This document shows positions 46,170 through 55,043 of a DNA stretch of 64,000 bases, piece after piece. The notes below the pieces were generated by a model. The model saw only the letters and a program-made list of their open reading frames with translations. It did no database searches and was not told the DNA's origin. The position numbers and the translations under genes were made by a program. The stretch covers positions 604,198 through 668,197 of the forward strand of contig NZ_JABKDE010000002.1 in the NCBI RefSeq assembly GCF_013623835.1, written 5' to 3'. The DNA comes from Brevibacterium oceani (GTDB lineage: Bacteria > Actinomycetota > Actinomycetes > Actinomycetales > Brevibacteriaceae). Every line of letters begins with the position of its first letter. Position 1 is the stretch's first letter.

Positions 46170-46490
46170 TCAGACCTGCTGGCCGACGTTCCAGAAGAAG
46201 TTGATGAGCGTCACGCTCGCGCCGCAGATCACGGCGGCGCCGCAGGAGACGAGGACGCCGATCTTGCCCCTACCGGCGAGGTGGGGGTTGGAGGAGTTGG
46301 CGCCGAAGCCCCACACGATCGCGCTGATGATCAGGGCGAGGACGGAGAGGATGAGGCCGACGGTCATGATGGCGCCGACGATGGTGCGCAACTGTGCGAT
46401 GCCGGGCAGTCCGTCGCTGTTGGGGTCGATGTTGATGTCCATCGGCAGCACGAGCGGTGTGGTGAGAAGGGTGGTGGCGAGGTCGAACAC
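46170..46490 (-). CDS. small two-helix membrane protein, pilin-like, copy A
   Basis: 106 residues with two membrane helices (VGAIMTVGLILSVLALIISA and GVLVSCGAAVICGASVTLIN) joined by a basic loop (HLAGRGKIG). Size and layout resemble VirB2-type pilin subunits; the family is usually called DUF6112. GTG at 46490 is used because GGAG lies six bases upstream. A paralogue is at 46673. Confidence 0.8.
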   Translation of the reverse strand: MFDLATTLLTTPLVLPMDINIDPNSDGLPGIAQLRTIVGAIMTVGLILSVLALIISAIVWGFGANSSNPHLAGRGKIGVLVSCGAAVICGASVTLINFFWNVGQQV

Positions 46491-46672
46491 GATGGGCTCC
46501 TGACAGATGCGGACCCGCCAAGGGGCGGGGAACACGGACGGGGTTCGCAGATCAGGTGCACCCACGCGTCCACGCGCTCACTCGACGCACGGAGGGCCGC
46601 AACACACCGATGCCGCCCCGCCCCGGAGCAGGGCGAGACGGCATCTGTGGCGATGACGACGACGAGCAGGCG

Positions 46673-46939
46673 TCAGAGCTGGTCGCCGAGGGCGATCAGC
46701 CAGTTCATCCACGCCACCCCGCAACCGGCCAGTGCGGCGGTGCCCACGGCGACGAGGACGCCGGTGCGGGCCTTGCCGGCCATCGCCTGGTTGCCGTTCG
46801 CGGCGGCGATGGCCCACACGATCGCGGACACGATCAGCATCAGCACCGCGACGATCAGTACGAACGTGAGCAGCGCGCCGATCACGGCCCGGAGGTCGCC
46901 GATGCCGCCGAGCCCGTCGAAGTCCGGGAATACGTTCAT
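46673..46939 (-). CDS. small two-helix membrane protein, pilin-like, copy B
   Basis: 88 residues. It aligns along its length with copy A (GIGDLRAVIGALLTF / GIAQLRTIVGAIMTV, and SAIVWAIAAANGNQAMAGKA / SAIVWGFGANSSNPHLAGRG), so it is a tandem paralogue. Two membrane helices with the same basic loop. Likely a subunit of the conjugative pilus or channel; role inferred from context only. Confidence 0.8.
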   Translation of the reverse strand: MNVFPDFDGLGGIGDLRAVIGALLTFVLIVAVLMLIVSAIVWAIAAANGNQAMAGKARTGVLVAVGTAALAGCGVAWMNWLIALGDQL

Positions 46940-47170
46940 GCCGCATCACCACCGGCCCCCCGCCCAGAGGTGCAGCGAGCAGACGCGATGCTGGTGGTGT
47001 CCGATGATCGAAGTGACGCAATAGCCCTCATACCGGGAGGTGCGACCCGCTGACCCAGCCACGCCGGGACCGCCCGCCTGCTCCGGCGGAACGCCACTTG
47101 ACCAGGGTCTTCGCTCGGATTACCGGCGCCACCTCAGCGGCCGCTGTGACCGGGACGGTGGCCGATCCGC

Positions 47171-47211
47171 CGCTTACATCTGATGCATGATTCTTGCATC
47201 AGATGTAAGCG
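47171..47211. repeat. 17-bp perfect inverted repeat
   Basis: Arms CGCTTACATCTGATGCA and TGCATCAGATGTAAGCG with loop TGATTCT, six bases past the stop of the hydrolase gene on the minus strand. It is markedly AT-richer than the GC-rich element around it. It could terminate the operon or be a protein-binding site; there is no T-run on either side. It fills most of the informative part of the 277-base gap between the hydrolase and pilin-like genes. Confidence 0.75.
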
Positions 47212-47216
47212 AATAA

Positions 47217-48869
47217 TCACGGATTCTGAGACACGGTGACGTGCAGGTGGTCGTAGTGTCCGCCGGTCACGTCGCCGGGGTCGTGCATGCCGCCGCCGTC
47301 GTAGGGACGCCAGCCCTCGGCGTCGCGGGCGACCGACCAGATTTTGCCGTCCCAGATGAGGTATTCGACGCCGAGGGTTTCGGCGTGGGTCTTCATCCAG
47401 TTGGTGACGTCCCAGCCGAGCTCGCGCTGTGCCGGGGTGGGGTGGGAGCCGATGGCATTGCCGAACGTGCCATCGCACGCCCGGCCGAGGGGATGTTCGG
47501 AGACGGTGCCGGGACGGGTTGAGTAGCAGGCCCAGCTCGTGTCGGGGAACGCGGCGATGGTCTGCTGGTACAGGTGCAGCATCCGGGCGGTGATTTGCCC
47601 GCCTGTGGTGGGGTCGTCGACCATCTGGTTCGGGTCGCCCTCGAACGGCTCCGGCGCCTGACCGGGAGCACCTCCGGTGTCGGGGTCGCAGTCCTCGCCT
47701 GGTGTGCCGGTCTCGGGTTCGGGTAGGTCGGCCGCGTCATGGGAGTTGAGCCAGGCGGCGGGGTCGGTGTGCTCACCGTCGGTGCCGCCGAGGCGGACCT
47801 CGAAATGCAAGTGCGGACCCGTGGAGTTGCCGGAGGAGCCGATGTCGCCGATGTGCTGCCCCGCGGTCACGGTGTCGCCGGCTTGGACGTGGATACCGTG
47901 CTCCCACATGTGCGCATACGCCGTCGCGACCGCCTGGCCGCCGATGGTGTGCTCAATGACGATGAGCCCGCCGTACCCGCCGGAGAACTCCGCCACCGTG
48001 ACGGTGCCATCGGCTGCCGCGAGCAGCGGGGTGCCGTCCGGCGCGGCGAAGTCGGTGCCGGTGTGGAAGGAGTCCTCCCCGGTGATCGGATGCACTCGCG
48101 GCCCGTACTCGCTGGTCAGCACCCAGGTGCCCTCCGGCACGGGGAACACCACCCGTGACGACTCCGGCCCGCCGGTCTGCGCGACCGGAACGACCCCAGC
48201 GTCACCCGTACTGGCCGTCGTGGTGGTGAGGGTGGTGAGGATGGTCTCGGCGACCGGCTCGTAGTTCCGGTACCGGTCCGGGTACGCGGACACTTCGACG
48301 GCTTGGGCGGCCTCGCCCTTATCCATCTCCTCCCAACCGGGGATGTCCAGCAGCCCCCTGGGGCTCGGGTGGTTGGGTCCGGTGGGGCCGCCGAAGAACG
48401 CCTGCGCCTGGTAGACGGGGTCCTTCAGTTCGGCGACGGTGCCCCACCCGGACTGCGGCCGCATCTGGAACAGGCCCAGGCTGTCGTTGTCTGAGCCGTC
48501 GCCGTCGTTCGGATAGTCCGCCGACCCGGGGTAGGCGGAGGTGTTGGACAGCATCCGCAGGGTGGACTCGGCGAGCGCGGCCATCAACGCGATCACCAAC
48601 CCGTCGCGGGTCACCCCGTCGATGCCGGAGCCGGTCTCGATGATCGTGGCGGCGTGGGTGAGCTGGGTCTGGTTCAGGGTGAAGGTCTCACCGTTGGCGG
48701 TGGTGACCTCCAGCTCGTCGGGGACGTCCCCGACCGTGACCCCGCTGTTGACGGTGCAGGTGGCGGTGGCGGTGGCGGCGGGGTTCATCAGCACCCCGAC
48801 CGAAAGCAACGCCAGGGCGGGTCCGAAGAACAGCAGGACGAGCGCGGCGACGGCGACCTTCTTCAACAC
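47217..48869 (-). CDS. secreted peptidoglycan hydrolase with transglycosylase-like, M23 and C-terminal domains
   Basis: Opens the cell wall for the conjugation channel. 550 residues: an N-terminal membrane anchor/signal (4-25, VAVAALVLLFFGPALALLSV), a lysozyme/transglycosylase-like domain (about 75-210, Glu in AALAEST and the LGLFQMRPQSGWG motif), an M23 metallopeptidase domain (about 255-360; HTGTDFA and GPHLHFEVR zinc motifs) and a C-terminal domain (about 430-550; YLIWDGKIWSV, GHYDHLHV). GTG at 48869 has GGGAG five bases upstream. Confidence 0.92.
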   Translation of the reverse strand: MLKKVAVAALVLLFFGPALALLSVGVLMNPAATATATCTVNSGVTVGDVPDELEVTTANGETFTLNQTQLTHAATIIETGSGIDGVTRDGLVIALMAALAESTLRMLSNTSAYPGSADYPNDGDGSDNDSLGLFQMRPQSGWGTVAELKDPVYQAQAFFGGPTGPNHPSPRGLLDIPGWEEMDKGEAAQAVEVSAYPDRYRNYEPVAETILTTLTTTTASTGDAGVVPVAQTGGPESSRVVFPVPEGTWVLTSEYGPRVHPITGEDSFHTGTDFAAPDGTPLLAAADGTVTVAEFSGGYGGLIVIEHTIGGQAVATAYAHMWEHGIHVQAGDTVTAGQHIGDIGSSGNSTGPHLHFEVRLGGTDGEHTDPAAWLNSHDAADLPEPETGTPGEDCDPDTGGAPGQAPEPFEGDPNQMVDDPTTGGQITARMLHLYQQTIAAFPDTSWACYSTRPGTVSEHPLGRACDGTFGNAIGSHPTPAQRELGWDVTNWMKTHAETLGVEYLIWDGKIWSVARDAEGWRPYDGGGMHDPGDVTGGHYDHLHVTVSQNP

Positions 48870-48885
48870 GACAGCTCCCTGGTTC

Positions 48886-49587
48886 TCAACGCAGTGGGTT
48901 GTCGAGCTGGGACAGCCGCAGCAGGCGGCAGGTGTCATACGTGGGGCCGCAGACGATGAACACGGTGAACGCCACCGCATGCTCCGAGGTCACCTGCTCG
49001 TCGTTCCAGGTCCCGGTGCGGTGGCGGGTGCCCTCGATCGTGTAGGCGACGGTGCCAGGAGCGAGCTGGCCGGGCTGGGCCTGCTCCACCGCCTCACCCC
49101 ACGCTTCCGGCACGAACAGGTTGTCGATGGTGAGGTGCTGGGCGGTGGCGTACTGGCGCAGCTCCAGCCAGGCGTCCCGGCTGGGGAGGTAGGCGGCGAC
49201 ATCGGAGGCGAGGCCGGCCTGCTCCGCACCGGAGGGGTCACCCACGGCGAGGACCACGCTGCTGTAGTCCAAGGGCATTAACCCCGAGGCGGTGTCCCAC
49301 GCGAACAACGCGGTGGCGACGTTGCCGGCGAAGGTCTCCGGGTCATCCGACGCCTCGACTTCCGGCAGCCGCGGTGTCCAGGTCGGCGTGGGCTCACCAG
49401 GAGTGGTGACCGCCGGCCCCGATGGTGTGCCGCCGTCGTGGTCGGGGTCGCGATCGCTCGTGGGCGGTCCGGTCAGGAGGCCGTAGACCCCGATCCCGGC
49501 GAGTACCACGATCGCCACGAGCGCGGCGATGAGTGCGATGAGCCGGTGACGGGAACGAGGATCAGAGGCGGCGAGTGGGGTCTTCAT
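48886..49587 (-). CDS. membrane-anchored conjugation protein, possibly VirB8/TcpC-like
   Basis: 233 residues with one membrane helix at about 16-38 (LIALIAALVAIVVLAGIGVY), a Pro/Asp/Thr-rich stalk and a globular outer domain (LFAWDTASGLMPLDYS to LSQLDNPLR). Anchor plus outer NTF2-size domain, next to the hydrolase, is how VirB8/TcpC proteins are arranged. The assignment is inference. It lies 16 bases upstream of the hydrolase start. Confidence 0.78.
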   Translation of the reverse strand: MKTPLAASDPRSRHRLIALIAALVAIVVLAGIGVYGLLTGPPTSDRDPDHDGGTPSGPAVTTPGEPTPTWTPRLPEVEASDDPETFAGNVATALFAWDTASGLMPLDYSSVVLAVGDPSGAEQAGLASDVAAYLPSRDAWLELRQYATAQHLTIDNLFVPEAWGEAVEQAQPGQLAPGTVAYTIEGTRHRTGTWNDEQVTSEHAVAFTVFIVCGPTYDTCRLLRLSQLDNPLR

Positions 49588-49631
49588 ACCCGACAGGTGC
49601 GCGCACCCTTCCCTCACCCTCAGTGCGACAG

Positions 49632-50654
49632 TCAGAGGGCCCGCAGATGACCGCGCGCCGAGGGGGCGTCGTCGGCCGCCCGACTATCACGGGCGGCGCG
49701 CAGCTCCTCGGCGAACCCACTGGTGCCTTCGGCCGTGTCCAAGAAGCCCGCGATCTGCTCCTCGCTCAGCTCGGCGGCGAGCTGAGCGACGTCGTAGTGG
49801 GTCCACCACTCGGTCAGCTCGCCCCAGGTGTGGATGAACGCCCGCACCGGATACCGCACCGGCTCACCATCCACACCGATCAGCGGCACCGGACGCGACA
49901 CCGCCGCCGTGCCCTTCTGCTTCTTGGCGGCTCTGGCGCGAGCGACGGCCTCGTCGGCCATCTGGTGCAGGTCGGCCTCCCGCGCATCCTGCGCGGCGAT
50001 CGCCGCGTCGCGGACGGCCTGGAAGATCGGGTGCACCGGGGCGCCGCCCTCGATCCGCTCCAGCCCCGCCTGTGCCTCAGTGCGCAGGCTCTCGGGCTGT
50101 GCGGGGTCGGCGACGATCTGTTCGAGGTAGCCGATCTTCTCCATCGTCTTGTAGGACGCGCCGCCAGGGATCATCGCCGCCGCCTGCTCGTCCGCGCGGC
50201 CGAGCGGCGTCTCCAACGGGGCGGTAAAATTTCCCTCCCCGTTCCACCGGGGTTGATACTGCGAGCTGAACCGGGTCGCGGCCTCACGCCGGGCGGCATC
50301 TTCGGCCATCACCTGCTTCAACTCCCGATACAGGGCGGCAGCCTCACGCTGGGTGAGCGGCTTGTGGAGCATGTTGTCGTCCTGCTCGGCCAACAACTGC
50401 CCGAGCCGGTCGGAGAGTCCGGAGCGGACCCACACGTTCACCTTCTTCTCCCCAAGCCTCTTGATCGCCGCGAGCCTCCTCGCGCCGCAGACGATCACGC
50501 CGTCCGGGGTGACGGTGATGGGCTGCAACAGTCCGTCGCGGTCGATGGAAGCGGCGAGTTCGTCGATGTCGCCCAGCTCGGTACGGTGCCGGCGGCCGAC
50601 CCGGATGGAATCGACCGTCCACTCCAGCTCGATATGTCCTGGATCGAAGCTCAC
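49632..50654 (-). CDS. ParB-like nuclease/partition-domain protein
   Basis: 340 residues with an N-terminal ParB/Srx domain (DELAASIDRDGLLQPITVTP, VCGARRLAAIKRLGEKKVNV) and a helical DNA-binding part (PLTQREAAALYRELKQVMAE). No ParA gene is near, so it may act as a regulator or replication factor rather than in partition. GTG start overlaps the preceding stop by four bases. Confidence 0.88.
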   Translation of the reverse strand: MSFDPGHIELEWTVDSIRVGRRHRTELGDIDELAASIDRDGLLQPITVTPDGVIVCGARRLAAIKRLGEKKVNVWVRSGLSDRLGQLLAEQDDNMLHKPLTQREAAALYRELKQVMAEDAARREAATRFSSQYQPRWNGEGNFTAPLETPLGRADEQAAAMIPGGASYKTMEKIGYLEQIVADPAQPESLRTEAQAGLERIEGGAPVHPIFQAVRDAAIAAQDAREADLHQMADEAVARARAAKKQKGTAAVSRPVPLIGVDGEPVRYPVRAFIHTWGELTEWWTHYDVAQLAAELSEEQIAGFLDTAEGTSGFAEELRAARDSRAADDAPSARGHLRAL

Positions 50655-51556
50655 CGCCGCTCACCCCCCGCGTGACGGCGCCGCGGTGCGGCGAGGGACA
50701 GGGAGAGCACGAGGTCGTCATCGCGCAGCAGCACCGGCAGCGTCTCGCCGATCAGCAGCCGCAGCAGCACGCCTTTGCCCGCACTGGTGGCGGCGTAGGC
50801 GGGGTGCGGGTTGCCGAGCAGTGCCCGCAGCAGCACCGTCCACGAGGCGCGGGGCAGGTCGAGCAGGGCGCGCGCATGCCGGTCTCGCCGCAGGCTCTCA
50901 TAGGCAGACTGCCGCGTACCGACCCGCATCAGCGCCCCGCAGACATGCTCCACCGACGCCCGCGCGGTCTCCGGTGCCCAGCCCAGCAGGCACAACAGCC
51001 CGATGGCATCCTCGCTCGCCGACTCAGCCGACATGCACGCCCGATCCGAACCGCCGGAACCGCCACCGTCGCCCGCATCGGCGCTGGTGTCCGTCTCGGC
51101 GTCTGCCGAGCTGGGGTCGGTGACGTGGAAGGCCGGGTGATAGTCCGTCAGCGGGTTGTCGCGATCGCCGAACCGCTCCGGGTCGTGGAACGCCGACACG
51201 TGCGGACGGCGGGCTTGGTGGACCGAGCAGAGCAGTCCTTGGGCGCGTTCCTCGAAGATGCAGGTGATCCGCACCCCGTGAGTGACCATCGCCCACGGAT
51301 CGTCAGCGCGCCGGGTCGAGTCGTATTGCATCGCGTCGAACGCCGCCGACGCGGCCTCCCACGGGTCCAGGCCGTGCTTGCGCGCCAATGGCGTGTACTT
51401 CTGCGCGGCGTAGGCCATCAGATCCCGCGCCGCCGGGTCGGAGGCCCATGCCCCCTCGCCCGCCTCGTGCAGCCGGTTCAGCAGAGTCCGCAGGCCCTCA
51501 CCGGTCGTGAAGTCCTCGCCGGCTTCGTCGTGGTCGTGGTGTGTCGTGGTGGTCAT
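50651..51556 (-). CDS. conserved element protein, unknown function (301 residues)
   Basis: A soluble protein rich in His/Asp at the start (TTTTHHDHDEAGEDF), with a replication-protein-like region (WEAASAAFDAMQYDSTRRAD, PWAMVTHGVRITCIFEERAQ). I do not recognise a catalytic motif. It overlaps ParB and is six bases from the 134-residue gene upstream. It may take part in element replication or regulation. Confidence 0.78.
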   Translation of the reverse strand: MTTTTHHDHDEAGEDFTTGEGLRTLLNRLHEAGEGAWASDPAARDLMAYAAQKYTPLARKHGLDPWEAASAAFDAMQYDSTRRADDPWAMVTHGVRITCIFEERAQGLLCSVHQARRPHVSAFHDPERFGDRDNPLTDYHPAFHVTDPSSADAETDTSADAGDGGGSGGSDRACMSAESASEDAIGLLCLLGWAPETARASVEHVCGALMRVGTRQSAYESLRRDRHARALLDLPRASWTVLLRALLGNPHPAYAATSAGKGVLLRLLIGETLPVLLRDDDLVLSLSLAAPRRRHAGGERR

Positions 51557-51562
51557 GGCCGG

Positions 51563-51967
51563 TCACCTGGTCATCCCGACACCCGAGCGCACCGGACCCG
51601 TGAGGCTGGTGGCGCTGCGGCCGAAGGCGGACAGCGGCGGCAAACGGCGCGCCCGGTCGGCGAGGTCGTGCATCCGGTTCGCGATCGGGGCGCGGGCGCG
51701 GCGGGCCAGTTCGGCCTCGAAGTCGATACCCCGCCCCGACAGCGTCGCCCCGTGCCGGGCGATCAGATCGGTGGGCCGCACCCACTCCACACCCCGCGCC
51801 CGCCTCCCATGTCCGAGCGTGCCCTGTTCGCCGTCGCGGCGGACGTGGGCGGCTTCCACCGCATCCGGCGTACTGGTCGCGTCGACCGGTCCGCGCTCAC
51901 GTTCAGGCTCAGGGGCCGGCCGTCGCCGCTCGTGCTGTTCGTGTTGTTCGTGTGGGTTCCCGTTCAT
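51563..51967 (-). CDS. small basic element protein, unknown
   Basis: 134 residues, hydrophilic and Arg-rich (HEQHERRRPAPEPERER at the start; RMHDLADRARRLPPLSAFG later). No known domain. Start overlaps the DUF2637 stop by ATGA, and the next gene begins six bases downstream, so it is a real member of the operon. Confidence 0.7.
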   Translation of the reverse strand: MNGNPHEQHEQHERRRPAPEPERERGPVDATSTPDAVEAAHVRRDGEQGTLGHGRRARGVEWVRPTDLIARHGATLSGRGIDFEAELARRARAPIANRMHDLADRARRLPPLSAFGRSATSLTGPVRSGVGMTR

Positions 51968-52725
51968 CGGGTCTCCTCCTCACCATCGTTGCTGTCAGCA
52001 AGGTGCGCACCGGCGAACCAGCGCCCGACCGTGGACGGGTGCACACCGAGTTCGCGGGCGATGCGCTTGTTCGACCAACCCCGCCGCCGCAGCTCGGCCG
52101 CCCGGCTCCTGCGCTCCAGTGCAGGTGCGGACGTAGACGTGTCGGGCACGTTCCTGCCCGCCCTATGAGCTGGCTCGCCCGCGGTGTGCGGTGCGGTCAG
52201 CTCCCGCGGCTGTGACGGCGCCGGTGCGTCGAGGACTGAACGGTTCGGCGCCGCGGGGCCGACTGCTTCATCGGGGCCGCCGGTGTCGGGTGTGGGGCGG
52301 ATGAGGATGACGGTCAAGTGGGTGATTGCCAACAGCACGACCGGTGGCACCGCCGCCACCGATGCGGCGAGTACGCCGGGCACGTCGGCGTCGGCGGCGA
52401 ACACGGCGTGGATCGCATTCGCGGTCACCGACACCGCGGCGCCGCCGATCAGCAGCACCCACGGATACCAGGCCGACTTGTGGCCGGCGAGTGCGACGAC
52501 GGCGACGGTCGCGACGACGATGATGCCGTCCACGATCAGCGGCCACGCCCACGCCTGCCCCGCACCCACCCCGGACCTTGCGGCCAGGTCCGCCAACGCG
52601 GTGAAGGAGAGCCAGAAGGCGCCGGCGGCGATGAACACCGTCCCCGACACCGCCGTCACCACTGCCCACCGGCGCCCCGCCGTCCTGCTCGCGACCGTGC
52701 TGCTCGTGATCGGGGTGGTCATCAC
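51964..52725 (-). CDS. DUF2637 membrane protein with C-terminal helix-turn-helix
   Basis: 253 residues. Four membrane helices in the first 150 residues (AVVTAVSGTVFIAAGAFWLS, WPLIVDGIIVVATVAVVAL, WVLLIGGAAVSVTANAIHAV, VPPVVLLAITHLTVILI) match DUF2637. A linker leads to a helix-turn-helix (RRRGWSNKRIARELGVHPST). DUF2637 proteins are common in actinobacterial conjugative elements and some act as regulators of transfer. Start is GTG at 52725, or the ATG at 52722. Confidence 0.88.
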   Translation of the reverse strand: MMTTPITSSTVASRTAGRRWAVVTAVSGTVFIAAGAFWLSFTALADLAARSGVGAGQAWAWPLIVDGIIVVATVAVVALAGHKSAWYPWVLLIGGAAVSVTANAIHAVFAADADVPGVLAASVAAVPPVVLLAITHLTVILIRPTPDTGGPDEAVGPAAPNRSVLDAPAPSQPRELTAPHTAGEPAHRAGRNVPDTSTSAPALERRSRAAELRRRGWSNKRIARELGVHPSTVGRWFAGAHLADSNDGEEETR

Positions 52726-52833
52726 AGCCCCCGCGCCCTCGACGGCGCCGGAGTCGGATTGGCATCGCGGCTGAACCAGCCGTCCGCGGCCAGCGGCGAG
52801 GAACCCCGCACCCGCGACGACCCATCGCGTGCG

Positions 52834-53679
52834 TCACGCCGGGCGGGTGCGGGGTGGACGGTGCGCCGTGGTGGCGATTTCGCGGTCTCCGAGCCCGGCG
52901 TGACCGGCGGCCGCGGTCAGCACATCGAGCGCATCGGAGGCGGGGAGCCCATTTTCCGCGAGTCGGCACGCTGCCCAGAACAGGCCGCGGTTCCGCTCGC
53001 CTTCGCCGCGGGCCGCGACCCACGCCGCCAGCCGGGACACGTCCATATCGACGTCCCGATCCACACCGCCAGTCGCAGGACGGCTCGGTGTGGGGCGGGG
53101 GTCGAGGAAGTCTCGCAGCCGCGGAGCGTCCAGGGTGCTGGCGGGGCCGGTGTTGACCTGCTCGACCTGGTACCCGCTTGTGGTGCCCTCGATGGAGCGG
53201 AGCGAGGGCGGGACGATGATGTAGCCGCCGTCGCCTCGGAAGTCGATCCCCGCGCGGGCCACCTGCCACGACCGCTGCTCCGAGCCGGGCGCTGCCGGAT
53301 AGTAGGCGTGCATCCCGCCCGTGGGCGTGCGCACCACCAGCTCCCACCCGTCCACCAGTCCCGCACGGCCGGCGCGGTCGAAGCCGGCGCGGCCATCGAC
53401 CGGACCGTGGACATCGATATCCACCACGGCCGCGCCCGAGGCGGCGCCGGTGGGAACGCCGATGTTCGCGCCCGGCGACTGCCGCCACCACGCCTCGATC
53501 TGATCCAGGTTGGTGGTGGCGTCGTGGAAGCCATGCTCGGTCGCCGGCCGCTTCCCATACGGGGCGCAGGGGAACACCGACACTCCGGCGCGGGCGAACT
53601 CGCGCGCGGCCGCCGACAGCGGCCATGCCCCGCTCATCCGCAACAGGACCGAGGAGACGGCGCCGTGCTCGACCATCAC
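52834..53679 (-). CDS. primase-polymerase (Prim-Pol) protein
   Basis: 281 residues. The bifunctional DNA primase/polymerase domain (about 15-190) carries the metal-binding motif VVDIDVHG, the GGMHAYYP motif and FRGDGGYIIVPPS. There is no helicase domain, so it works alone or with host factors. It probably starts replication of the excised or transferred strand. It starts with GTG 53679 or ATG 53676, overlapping the ardC stop. Confidence 0.88.
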   Translation of the reverse strand: MMVEHGAVSSVLLRMSGAWPLSAAAREFARAGVSVFPCAPYGKRPATEHGFHDATTNLDQIEAWWRQSPGANIGVPTGAASGAAVVDIDVHGPVDGRAGFDRAGRAGLVDGWELVVRTPTGGMHAYYPAAPGSEQRSWQVARAGIDFRGDGGYIIVPPSLRSIEGTTSGYQVEQVNTGPASTLDAPRLRDFLDPRPTPSRPATGGVDRDVDMDVSRLAAWVAARGEGERNRGLFWAACRLAENGLPASDALDVLTAAAGHAGLGDREIATTAHRPPRTRPA

Positions 53680-54788
53680 AGCCCCCGCCCCTCGAACGCC
53701 GGCACCGGGACGGGTCGCGCACCTGGTTCAGGCAACGACGCCACCCGCCGCGGAGCAGTCGGCTCGGCTGCCGGTCGCGCATGTGCGGGTGTCTCGCGGT
53801 GGGTCGCGTCCCGGTCCAGACTCGGTGGGGTGCCGTCGGCGATCTGCACCGTGTCGAGCTGGTCCAGGATCGCCATGGCGGTCTTACGGACCCGCTCACC
53901 GGTCGCCTTGACCACCTCGACTGGCTCTTTCCCATCGACCCGCGCGGCCCAAGTCGAGACGTACGGGATCGTGTAACCCGACGTGTCCATCCCGTGGGCG
54001 GCGCCGATCATCAGCGCGACGGACTCGGCTTCGACCTCGCCGATCCCGCGATGCTGCCGCGCTTCCTCGGCGTCGGGGCCGTGGAGGAGGACGTGGCCGA
54101 GTTCGTGGGCGAGGGTCTTGACCTGTGCCGCGGGGTCCATGTTCTCCCGCACCGCCACCGTGTTCGCGGTGTAATCGGTCATCCCGTTCGCGCCGTGGAT
54201 CATCCCCTCGTGGGGCACCCGCAGCACCGTGAAGCCGGCCGCCTCGACCTGCGCCGCCAGGCCGTCCCACAACCCGGCGGGCGCCTGGCCTTCCAGCAGC
54301 CGCGGCGCCGGGGGTTCGGGGATCGGGTCGCCAGTGGTCTGCGAGGCGTCCCACACGTAGGCCGGGCGGACGCCGACCATCTTGGAGCGCACCACTTCAC
54401 CGGCACGCGGCTTCTCGCCCTTCCCCAGACGGCGCCAGGAGTCCGCGTCCGCGGGGTTGGCCGAGGCGAACCGGCCGGTCACTGGTGCCAGAATCTGGTA
54501 GCCGGGCTGGCCCTTCTCCACCTGCCGGCCGAGGGCTTGCCACTGCCGGTACCCGGCCACGTACGACGGGAACGGTTCCGGCACCCGGCCCTGCTCATAG
54601 GCACCCTGATGCTGCACCCAGATCAGCAGGGTGTTGTTGAAGCTCCTTGACCGGAACCGGGCAGCGAACGCCAGCGCCCTTGCCCAATCCGGGCCGGACA
54701 CGAGTTGTTCGACCGCGCCGGTCAGCTTCTCGTGCAGCTCGTCGAGCTTCGCTTCCCGCGCCTGGCGGGCCTCCTGCCTCGTTGCCAT
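53676..54788 (-). CDS. ardC: ArdC-like antirestriction protein
   Basis: 370 residues. N-terminal ssDNA-binding ArdC domain (FRSRSFNNTLLIWVQHQGAY, YRQWQALGRQVEKGQPGYQI) and a zinc metallopeptidase-like domain with KTLAHELGHVLLHG (HExxH-type HELGH, about 210-225). ArdC proteins protect entering DNA from host restriction. ATG at 54788 is preceded by GGAGG; it is first in the leftward backbone run with the primase. Confidence 0.9.
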   Translation of the reverse strand: MATRQEARQAREAKLDELHEKLTGAVEQLVSGPDWARALAFAARFRSRSFNNTLLIWVQHQGAYEQGRVPEPFPSYVAGYRQWQALGRQVEKGQPGYQILAPVTGRFASANPADADSWRRLGKGEKPRAGEVVRSKMVGVRPAYVWDASQTTGDPIPEPPAPRLLEGQAPAGLWDGLAAQVEAAGFTVLRVPHEGMIHGANGMTDYTANTVAVRENMDPAAQVKTLAHELGHVLLHGPDAEEARQHRGIGEVEAESVALMIGAAHGMDTSGYTIPYVSTWAARVDGKEPVEVVKATGERVRKTAMAILDQLDTVQIADGTPPSLDRDATHRETPAHARPAAEPTAPRRVASLPEPGARPVPVPAFEGRGL

Positions 54789-55000
54789 CTGCTCTGGCCT
54801 CCTCCCGGCATAGACCACGCGCCCCAGGACAGGGCGGCGGTGCACCAACGAGGTGCGCCAGGAGAACCAGCAGGTATGTCGAGACGGTCAGCGAACTACG
54901 AGGTCGGTAGGTTGGCCGTCAGGAGAACTCGTGGTGCGCCTGACGTAGGACATACCGGCCTACCTGTTATCCCCAGCTCTGTGGGGTTCGGCGCTGGGAT

Positions 55001-55038
55001 GCTCCCGATATCCCGCTCATGATGCTCAGATCGGGAGC
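55001..55038 (-). terminator. hairpin downstream of the AraC gene
   Basis: GCTCCCGAT (55001-55009) and ATCGGGAGC (55030-55038) form a 9-bp stem with a 20-base loop, six bases beyond the AraC stop. Together with the gap 54789-55043 it marks the boundary between the element backbone (ardC) and the cargo cassette. The gap also holds a short CCCCA/TGGGG hairpin at 54971-54986. Confidence 0.4.
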
Positions 55039-55043
55039 GGCTT

